NCBI RefSeq assembly: GCF_042433895.1
Contig: NZ_JBHLUA010000008.1
Coordinates: 1 to 64,000, forward strand
Source of the DNA: Mesonia maritima
GTDB lineage: Bacteria > Bacteroidota > Bacteroidia > Flavobacteriales > Flavobacteriaceae
Direction: 5' to 3'
Length of the DNA stretch: 64,000 bases
Below the pieces are notes generated by a model. That model made no database searches and was not told where the DNA came from. It saw only the letters and a program-made list of their open reading frames with translations. Shown piece by piece: positions 58,265 to 64,000 of this stretch. Position 1 is the first letter of the stretch. Each line of letters opens with the position of its first letter. The position numbers and the translations under genes are program-made.

Positions 58265-58291
58265 GTTTTTCAAAGAAAAAAATTAGACATT

Positions 58292-58326
58292 AAAAAAAGC
58301 CTACTAAATTTTAGTAGGCTTTTTTT
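58292..58326. terminator. Bidirectional rho-independent terminator
   Basis: AAAAAAAGCCTACTA pairs perfectly with TAGTAGGCTTTTTTT over a five-base loop. It ends the TPR gene and the opposed C40 peptidase gene. Confidence 0.93.
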
Positions 58327-58343
58327 AATGTCTAATTTAATTA

Positions 58344-59096
58344 TTAGATAATTTTTTTGATTACACGTAAATTATGAGAATATTGTTTGGTTTCTACATT
58401 AAAAATTCCGCTGTGGTCAATTCGATCTATGCGAACTTTTCCGTGTGCGTGAATTATATAATTATCGGTCATAATAATTCCGACGTGAATAATATTTCCT
58501 TCAGCATTATCAAAAAAAGCTAAATCGCCCGTTTCACTTTCTTCAATAAAACTTAAGGGTTCGCCTTGTTTTGCTTGTTCAGAAGCATCTCTAAAAAGGG
58601 AATAGCCATTTAATTTATATACCATTTGGGTAAAACCGCTACAATCAATTCCAAAAGGTGTTTTTCCTCCCCATAAATATGGAGCGTTTAAATACAGGTA
58701 AGCTGTTTTTAGCAAAGAATTTTTAGGCTTTTTTCCTGAAATTCGATTGCCATCAAAAATCTGATTTAACAATGGAAGCGCATTTAGGTTTGCACCAATA
58801 GAAATAGGAGTGAGGCTTTTAGTTTCGCGATGAGTTATAAATTCAATTAAATCGGAAGATAATATAGGTTTTTCTTTATTGTATTCTGTATAAATTTCTT
58901 CTGTTAATTTAATAAACTGTTTATTATCAACCCAACCTTCATAATTATCGAATGCAATACGGATTCTACTCCATTTTTTTCGTTCTTCTAAAACTTTAAA
59001 ATGATCGCCATATAATAATTGCGTAACCATTTCGCTTGTATCGGCTGGTTCTAACCGAACCGGTACAATATTCAGGGAGCAAATTCCGTATTGCAT
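58344..59096 (-). CDS. C40 family (NlpC/P60) peptidase with N-terminal SH3b domain
   Basis: A 250-residue cell-wall peptidase. One or two SH3b segments occupy the N-terminal half (CSLNIVPVRLEPADTSEMVTQLLYGDHFKVLEERKKWSRI and YEGWVDNKQF). The catalytic NlpC/P60 domain has Cys152 in GIDCSGFTQMVY, His204 in IIHVGIIM and a third polar residue in YIIHAHGKVRID. Such enzymes cut the gamma-D-glutamyl-diamino-acid bond of murein peptides. No signal peptide is seen, so it may act in the cytoplasm on recycled peptides, as in other short members of this group. It is 28 bases from the thiolase gene. Confidence 0.92.
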   Translation of the reverse strand: MQYGICSLNIVPVRLEPADTSEMVTQLLYGDHFKVLEERKKWSRIRIAFDNYEGWVDNKQFIKLTEEIYTEYNKEKPILSSDLIEFITHRETKSLTPISIGANLNALPLLNQIFDGNRISGKKPKNSLLKTAYLYLNAPYLWGGKTPFGIDCSGFTQMVYKLNGYSLFRDASEQAKQGEPLSFIEESETGDLAFFDNAEGNIIHVGIIMTDNYIIHAHGKVRIDRIDHSGIFNVETKQYSHNLRVIKKII

Positions 59097-59124
59097 TTAT
59101 AATTACCTAAAAGTGATGTATTAA

Positions 59125-60303
59125 TTAGTTTCTTTCAATTACCATTGCGGAAGCTCCACCGCCACCGTTACAAATTGCTGCGGCTCCAATTTTTCCGTTA
59201 TTTTGTTGAAGAACACTCATTAACGTAATTAGAATTCTAACACCGCTACAACCTAATGGATGTCCTAATGAAACTGCTCCACCATTAACATTTACATTAG
59301 AATCATTTAATCCTAATATTTTCATATTTGCTAAACCAACAACCGAAAATGCTTCGTTAAATTCAAAATAATCTACATCATCTAATTTTATTCCGGCTTT
59401 ATCAATCGCTTTTGGAAGCGCTTTTGCTGGAGCGATGGTAAACCATTTTGGTTCTTGTGCAGCATCTGCATAACTTTTAATAGTAGCTAAAGGTTTTAAG
59501 CCTAATTCTTCGGCTTTTTCTTTGCTCATTAAAATTACCGCGCCGGCGCCATCATTTATAGTTGAAGCATTTGCAGCAGTTACCGTTCCGTCTTTACTAA
59601 ATGCAGGACGTAAAGAGGTAACTTTTTCCATTTTAATATTTTTAAACTCTTCGTCTTCAGCAAAGATTTTAGGATCTCCTTTTCGTTGCGGAACTTCTAC
59701 CGGAACTACTTCATCTTTAAATTTACCGGCTTCCCAAGCTTCTTTCGATCGTTTATAAGATTCTAATGCGAATTTATCTTGATCTTCTCTGGAGAAATTA
59801 TATTCTTTTGCACATAAATCTGCACAAACTCCCATTGCATTCTGGTCGTAAGCATCTACCAAACCATCTTTTTGCATTCCGTCTTCCATTTTCATCGGAC
59901 CGAATTTTTGTCCTTTTCGCATATGAACATAATGCGGAATTAAACTCATATTTTCCATTCCGCCGGCAACAATAATATCAGCATCGCCCAATGATATAGA
60001 TTGTGCACCTTGAATTACGGCTTTCATACCACTCGCGCAAACTTTATTTATAGTTGTACACGGAACAGAATCTGGAATTCCAGCGCCTAAAGCTGCTTGT
60101 CTTGCTGGAGCTTGACCAACACCTGCTTGTACTACATTTCCCATTAACACTTCTTGAACCAATTCTGGTTTCAAGTTTATTTTATCTAAAGCGCCTTTTA
60201 TTGCTGTAGAACCTAATTTGGTTGCAGAAACAGTAGAAAGACTTCCTAAAAAACTACCTATTGGTGTTCTGGCAGCACTTACAATTACAACTTCTTTATT
60301 CAT
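59125..60303 (-). CDS. Acetyl-CoA C-acyltransferase (thiolase)
   Basis: A 392-residue thiolase. The acyl-carrying Cys89 is in TTINKVCASGMKAV. ASTINDGAGAVIL and EFNEAFSVVGLANMKILGL (catalytic His/Asn region) follow. The end NGGAVSLGHPLGCSGVRILITL and CNGGGGASAMVIER carries the second His and the general-base Cys. The enzyme either condenses two acetyl-CoA molecules or cleaves 3-ketoacyl-CoA. Which direction it serves is not clear without its partners, and no crotonase or hydroxyacyl-CoA dehydrogenase is beside it. It precedes the C40 peptidase by 28 bases and is divergent from the PgpH-like gene. Confidence 0.94.
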   Translation of the reverse strand: MNKEVVIVSAARTPIGSFLGSLSTVSATKLGSTAIKGALDKINLKPELVQEVLMGNVVQAGVGQAPARQAALGAGIPDSVPCTTINKVCASGMKAVIQGAQSISLGDADIIVAGGMENMSLIPHYVHMRKGQKFGPMKMEDGMQKDGLVDAYDQNAMGVCADLCAKEYNFSREDQDKFALESYKRSKEAWEAGKFKDEVVPVEVPQRKGDPKIFAEDEEFKNIKMEKVTSLRPAFSKDGTVTAANASTINDGAGAVILMSKEKAEELGLKPLATIKSYADAAQEPKWFTIAPAKALPKAIDKAGIKLDDVDYFEFNEAFSVVGLANMKILGLNDSNVNVNGGAVSLGHPLGCSGVRILITLMSVLQQNNGKIGAAAICNGGGGASAMVIERN

Positions 60304-60390
60304 TTTAATTAATTTTTAGATCGTTTTTTGCGAATTTAGTGATTTTATAAAGAACATCCGAACGAAGATAGCGATACCTGTATTTTTTAG

Positions 60391-60398
60391 TACATTTG
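60391..60398 (+). promoter_or_regulatory. PgpH-like gene -7 box (TACATTTG)
   Basis: TACATTTG followed by A matches TAnnTTTG 17 bases before the ATG at 60416. No -33 TTG at normal spacing. Confidence 0.5.
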
Positions 60399-60415
60399 AC
60401 TGTCAAGTAACATCT

Positions 60416-62473
60416 ATGAAAAATTTTATAAATAGCATTTATAAGAATCAAGCTTTAATTTACAAGATATTCTTATACTTAATTACGGTTGCTTTAATCG
60501 TATATTTATTTCCGAAGGGAAGTAAATTTAAATATGATATAACAAAGGGAAAACCCTGGCAATATGAAAATTTATATGCGCCTTTTGATTTTGCTATTTT
60601 AAAATCTGATGAAGAAATTGAAGAAGAACGCCAACAAATTCAGCAAAATCATACACCATACTTTAATGTAAATACAGAAATTCCTGAAGAAGCAGCTGAA
60701 AAATTAGATACAAATATTGAAGTTGTATTTAACGATAGCGTTTTAGATGCCGATGGCGTTCGGTTAATTAAATTTTCTAAACTAACACTGAATAAAATAT
60801 ATGATAAAGGTGTAATTCAGGAGATCGATCCGTTTAAAGAGAATAAAATCATTTATTTAAAGAAGGGAAATGAAGCTGAAGAAGCCGTTTATAAATCGCT
60901 CATTAAACAAGAAGAATTAGGAAATTTCTTAGAAGAACAGATAAAAAATTCAAACTTAAAACCTTATCAAAGTCAGTTAAAAGAACTTTTTTTTGAAGCC
61001 GTTCGGCCAAACGTAAAATTAAACGAAACCTTAACCCAACAAGATTTAGAGTCAAAATTGGCTTCTATTTCTTACACGCGTGGAATTGTAAATCAAGGCG
61101 TTCGTATTATTTCAAAAGGTGAAATTGTTGAAGGAAATAAATACAGCATCCTAAAATCATTAAAATCTGAATACGAGTCTAAAATTTGGACCGCTTCCAG
61201 TTATTATGTAGTTGTTTTCGGTTATGTTTTATTGGTTTCGCTGGCTTTATTAATGCTGTTTCTTTTTATTAGAAAATACCGAATTGAAATTTTTGAAAAT
61301 AACACGAAAGTTACTTTCATCTTTTTCAATATTTTACTCACGGTTTTATTAACCACTATTGTGATGAAAATTAACGTAAATTACGTTTATGTAGTTCCTA
61401 TTTGCGTTCTTCCACTTACACTCAAGGCCTTTTTTGATGCACGATTAGGATTATTTACCCACGTCGTAACGGTTTTAATTTTAGGTTTTATTGTACCGAA
61501 TAGTTATGAATATATGTTTCTGCAAATTATTGCGGGAATCGTAACTATTTTAACCATTTCAGAATTATATAAACGTGCCAATTTATTCATTTCAGTAGGG
61601 CAAATTACCGGCGTTTATATTTTTACGTATTTCGCATTTACTATTATTCAAGAAGGCGATGTCGCAAAAATAAATTATGAAACTTTTTTAATGTTTCTAC
61701 TAGGCGGTTTTGCTACGCTTTTTGTACAGCCTTTAATTTATGCGTATGAAAAATTATTTGGTTTGGTTTCCGATATGTCGCTTTTGGAATTGTCAGATAC
61801 CAATTCTAAACTTTTAAAAGAATTATCGAACAAAGCTCCGGGAACGTTTCACCATAGTTTAAATGTGGCAAATTTAGCTGAAGCCGCGGCAAATGAAATC
61901 GGCGCAAATTCTATGTTGATTCGTGTTGGTGCGCTTTACCACGATATCGGAAAAATGTCGAATCCGACCTATTTTACTGAAAATCAAACTACTTCTGTAA
62001 ATCCGCATGATGAATTAGAGCCAAAAGAAAGCGCAGAAATTATTATCAATCACGTAATTCACGGAATTGAGATTGCCAAACGAAATAATTTACCTGATCG
62101 CGTAATTGACTTTATAAGAACGCATCACGGAACAAGTTTGGTCTATTATTTTTATAAAAAAGCGAAAGAAGATGCGAAAGAAACCGAAAATGAAGTAAAC
62201 GAAGAAGATTTTAAATATCCCGGTCCAGAGCCATTTAGTAAAGAAACGGCCATTTTAATGATGAGCGACAGTGTTGAAGCTGCGAGCAAAAGTTTAAAAG
62301 AGCCAACTTCAAGCGCGATCGATAAATTCGTCGAAAAAATTATCAATAAACAAATGGAAGAAGGGCAGTTTTTAAATGCCAATATTACGTTTAAAGAGAT
62401 TCAGATTATCAAAAAAGTTTTAAAGCGAAAGCTGAAAAATATTTATCACTTAAGAATTGAATATCCGGAATAA
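60416..62473 (+). CDS. 7TM-HD domain cyclic di-AMP phosphodiesterase (PgpH-like)
   Basis: A 685-residue membrane protein with the PgpH architecture. One N-terminal helix precedes an extracytoplasmic 7TMR-HDED domain (about residues 45-255, with PYFNVNTEIPEEAAEKLDT). A bundle of about seven helices (about 260-455) follows. The cytoplasmic HD domain (about 470-640) contains APGTFHHSLNVANLAEAAANEIGANS, LYHDIGKMSNP (the HD pair and Lys) and FIRTHHGTSLVYYFY. PgpH hydrolyses the second messenger c-di-AMP, which controls osmolyte and potassium balance and cell wall. No diadenylate cyclase is in the window. Its -7 box is immediately upstream. Confidence 0.92.
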   Translation: MKNFINSIYKNQALIYKIFLYLITVALIVYLFPKGSKFKYDITKGKPWQYENLYAPFDFAILKSDEEIEEERQQIQQNHTPYFNVNTEIPEEAAEKLDTNIEVVFNDSVLDADGVRLIKFSKLTLNKIYDKGVIQEIDPFKENKIIYLKKGNEAEEAVYKSLIKQEELGNFLEEQIKNSNLKPYQSQLKELFFEAVRPNVKLNETLTQQDLESKLASISYTRGIVNQGVRIISKGEIVEGNKYSILKSLKSEYESKIWTASSYYVVVFGYVLLVSLALLMLFLFIRKYRIEIFENNTKVTFIFFNILLTVLLTTIVMKINVNYVYVVPICVLPLTLKAFFDARLGLFTHVVTVLILGFIVPNSYEYMFLQIIAGIVTILTISELYKRANLFISVGQITGVYIFTYFAFTIIQEGDVAKINYETFLMFLLGGFATLFVQPLIYAYEKLFGLVSDMSLLELSDTNSKLLKELSNKAPGTFHHSLNVANLAEAAANEIGANSMLIRVGALYHDIGKMSNPTYFTENQTTSVNPHDELEPKESAEIIINHVIHGIEIAKRNNLPDRVIDFIRTHHGTSLVYYFYKKAKEDAKETENEVNEEDFKYPGPEPFSKETAILMMSDSVEAASKSLKEPTSSAIDKFVEKIINKQMEEGQFLNANITFKEIQIIKKVLKRKLKNIYHLRIEYPE

Positions 62474-62586
62474 TAATAAATATCTAGACGCAAGAACAGG
62501 AGGCGTTTATTTTATAATAAAAAAATTAAATCGAGACAATCTCTAGATTATCTTATTCTCGATTATCGATTGAAAATTCATTATTC
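62474..62586. other. Short intergenic region with an imperfect palindrome
   Basis: AATCGAGA and TCTCGATT form a perfect eight-base inverted repeat about 28 bases apart, next to CTCGATTATCGATT. The block resembles the palindrome at 13094-13110 and may be the remnant of a short dispersed palindromic sequence. The remainder is AT-rich, with no open frame of note. Confidence 0.3.
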
Positions 62587-63462
62587 ATGAAATTTGGAAA
62601 AGTAGAACATCCCGAACATATAGATTTTACCTTGCCGGAAGATCATCCGCAGACAAAAGAAATCCTAAAAAATTATACACCAAATTCTTTTGAGAATGTA
62701 AGTATAGGTTGTGCAAAATGGAACCGAAAAGACTTAAAAAATTTCTATCCACGCGGAACAAAAGATGAATTACATTATTATTCAGAACAATTCAACAGCA
62801 TCGAACTCAACGCTACATTTTACAGAATGTGGCCTGCAGAACAATTTAAAAAATGGCACGATAAAACTACCGAAGATTTCAAGTTTTTCCCAAAAGTTCC
62901 GCGTTTAATTAGTCATATAAAACGATTAAATGAGGTAGACGATTTAGTTTCAGATTATACGGCGAGTTTGGTAAGTTTAGATGAAAAATTAGGTATGGTT
63001 TTTCTACAAATGCCCGAGAATTTTCATCCAAAATGGATGGAACGGTTACCGGAATTCTTTAAAAAATGGCCGCAAGAAATTCCACTAGCTTTTGAAGTTC
63101 GTAATGAAAGTTGGCATAACGATAAAGCGGTTAGCGACGAACTAAATTCAATTTTAAAAGAATATAATATTGCCAATGTAATCACCGATAGCGCAGGAAG
63201 AAGAGATTTATTACATATGCGTTTAACATCAGATACCGCGTTTATTCGTTACAACGGCGCCAATCATGAAAGCGATTACCAAAGGCTAGATGATTGGGTA
63301 AATCGCTTAGAAGAATGGTATAAATTAGGACTGAAAAACGCTTATTTTTTTGTGCATCAAAATTTGGAAGAAGCCTCACCATTATTATCGGCTCATTTTA
63401 TTAAACAAATGAATGAGCGTTTTAATTTATCGATTAAAATTCCGCAAACACTCACAAAATGA
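62587..63462 (+). CDS. DUF72 domain-containing protein
   Basis: A 291-residue DUF72 protein, of TIM-barrel-like fold and unknown biochemical role. SIGCAKWNRKDLKNFYPRGTKDELHYYSEQFNSIELNATFYRMW is the family opening, followed by FKFFPKVPRLISHIKRL, GMVFLQMPENFHPKWMERLPEFFKKWPQEIPLAFEVRNESW and YFFVHQNLEEASPL. The protein overlaps the Nudix gene by four bases (ATGA). This Nudix/DUF72 pairing suggests a nucleotide-related function, which is inference only. Confidence 0.9.
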   Translation: MKFGKVEHPEHIDFTLPEDHPQTKEILKNYTPNSFENVSIGCAKWNRKDLKNFYPRGTKDELHYYSEQFNSIELNATFYRMWPAEQFKKWHDKTTEDFKFFPKVPRLISHIKRLNEVDDLVSDYTASLVSLDEKLGMVFLQMPENFHPKWMERLPEFFKKWPQEIPLAFEVRNESWHNDKAVSDELNSILKEYNIANVITDSAGRRDLLHMRLTSDTAFIRYNGANHESDYQRLDDWVNRLEEWYKLGLKNAYFFVHQNLEEASPLLSAHFIKQMNERFNLSIKIPQTLTK

Positions 63463-63881
63463 AACAAGAAATCGCTATAACCGTTGACGCGGTAATTTTT
63501 GCTGAAGAAAATAATGAACTATTTCTACTAATGATTAAGCGTAAAAACGAGCCTTTTAAAAATGAATGGGCTTTACCCGGCGGATTTTTAGAAAAAGACG
63601 AACTTCTAAAAACCGGATGTTTACGCGAATTAAAAGAAGAAACCGGTTTAGCATTAACTGAAATTCAACAAGTAGGAATTTACGATAAAATAGATCGCGA
63701 TCCGCGCGGGCGAACGTTATCGGTAGCGTTTACAGCTAAACTTCAACAGAAAAAAGAAGTAAAAGGAAATGATGACGCCGAAGAAGCAGAATGGGTTTCA
63801 CTAAAGGAAATTAAAAAAACTGCATTCGATCATAATTTAATTATTAGTGATGCAAAAAAGAAATTACAAATAACAGCATAA
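63459..63881 (+). CDS. Nudix hydrolase
   Basis: A 140-residue hydrolase with a complete Nudix box, GFLEKDELLKTGCLRELKEETGL (G-x5-E-x7-RE-x2-EE-x-G), near residues 43-65. It needs divalent metal and cuts nucleoside diphosphates linked to another group. The start EIAITVDAVIFAEENNELFLLMIKRK resembles ADP-ribose pyrophosphatase and the NrtR-like N-domain, but no winged HTH follows, so it is a stand-alone enzyme. Its ATG overlaps the DUF72 stop in ATGA, so the two are translated together. Confidence 0.93.
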   Translation: MKQEIAITVDAVIFAEENNELFLLMIKRKNEPFKNEWALPGGFLEKDELLKTGCLRELKEETGLALTEIQQVGIYDKIDRDPRGRTLSVAFTAKLQQKKEVKGNDDAEEAEWVSLKEIKKTAFDHNLIISDAKKKLQITA

Positions 63882-63899
63882 CGTTTACCGATTCTAAAG

Positions 63900-63932
63900 T
63901 TGCTTTTAAAGCTGAATTTTAATTTAACTTTG
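63900..63932 (+). promoter_or_regulatory. Thioesterase gene promoter (-33 TTG, 22 bases, TAACTTTG)
   Basis: TTG at 63900-63902, a 22-base spacer and TAACTTTG at 63925-63932 fit the Bacteroidota primary promoter, ten bases before the ATG at 63943. Confidence 0.6.
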
Positions 63933-63942
63933 AATAAAAAAG

Positions 63943-64000
63943 ATGAGATTTCACACTAGAAAATGGATAAAACCTGAAGATTTAAACCCAAACGGAACTT
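63943..64000 (+). CDS. Acyl-CoA thioesterase-like gene, 5' end only (partial)
   Basis: The open frame reads MRFHTRKWIKPEDLNPNGT and runs off the window after 58 bases. The phrase RKWIKPEDLNPNGT is the typical beginning of flavobacterial hotdog-fold acyl-CoA thioesterases, which I recognise from memory. Only 19 residues are visible, so the assignment is tentative. It has its own promoter just upstream and is separate from the DUF72-Nudix pair. Confidence 0.6.
   Translation, partial: MRFHTRKWIKPEDLNPNGT

Noticed and set aside
1..64000. rRNA, tRNA, CRISPR arrays, prophage, insertion sequences, glycine riboswitch before gcvT
   Set aside because: I looked for these by eye and saw no supporting sequence. 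A covariance-model scan would be needed to exclude small RNAs.

Overview
The window is a contiguous, gene-dense piece of an AT-rich chromosome from a member of the Bacteroidota, most likely the family Flavobacteriaceae. The evidence is the codon use and low GC content, the near absence of Shine-Dalgarno sequences, repeated TAnnTTTG -7 boxes of the Bacteroidota primary sigma factor upstream of genes, and many families typical of Flavobacteriia (DUF4834, DUF6146/DUF6787-like proteins, YfhO-like membrane protein, S41 carboxy-terminal processing peptidase, a LIC11966-like surface protein, separate parE-parC and gyrA). The genus cannot be fixed from the sequence. I saw no rRNA, tRNA, CRISPR array, prophage or intact insertion sequence. 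It looks like core chromosome, not a mobile island.

Layout. 1-6.4 kb: tail of an unknown gene, YbaB/EbfC, a prolyl oligopeptidase, then a pair of PLP enzymes (a cysteine-synthase-like enzyme and an alpha-oxoamine-synthase-like acyltransferase) that I read as the first two steps of capnine/sulfonolipid synthesis, then an outer-membrane protein. 6.4-12 kb: DUF4834, YfhO-like protein, glycosyltransferase and flippase, probably one surface-glycan operon. 12-16 kb: a secreted YD-like-repeat protein with a basic R/S/T/N tail, and uvrA. 16-23 kb: an ECF-type sigma factor followed by an unlisted 50-residue protein, a cysteine-free endonuclease III, bcp, aroB, proline dehydrogenase, a BrkB/YihY protein and a DJ-1/PfpI protein. 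22.4-27.5 kb: a minus-strand run of LuxC-like acyl-CoA reductase, serC, serA, an RlpA-like protein and two small envelope proteins, opposed by a dicluster ferredoxin.

27.5-38 kb: a secreted protein, ychF, a TPR hybrid histidine kinase, parE-parC-mscL, and the opposing group XRE regulator-lipoprotein-terC. 38-40.4 kb: an M14 carboxypeptidase, divergent from the XRE gene across an intergenic region full of TTTAC-N4-GTAAA palindromes, and an Lrp regulator. 40-50 kb: yebC, a LIC11966-like protein, an S41 protease, phhB, an esterase lipoprotein, an SDR gene that has lost or never had an ATG start, a decayed dispersed repeat, gcvT and nnr. 49.5-64 kb: hutH, a small barrel protein, clpC, gyrA, a TPR protein, a C40 peptidase, a thiolase, a PgpH-like c-di-AMP phosphodiesterase, DUF72, Nudix, and the start of an acyl-CoA thioesterase.

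How the genes connect: serA and serC make phosphoserine, the expected co-substrate with sulfite of the candidate cysteate synthase at 2.8 kb, and the adjacent acyltransferase would join cysteate to a fatty acyl group to start the sulfonolipids that gliding Flavobacteriia carry in their outer membrane. The rest is mostly housekeeping: DNA topology and repair, protein quality control, envelope turnover and amino-acid catabolism. Many genes face each other and share bidirectional hairpin terminators. Three convergent pairs (bcp/aroB, mscL/terC, esterase/SDR) have almost no space and no terminator between them.
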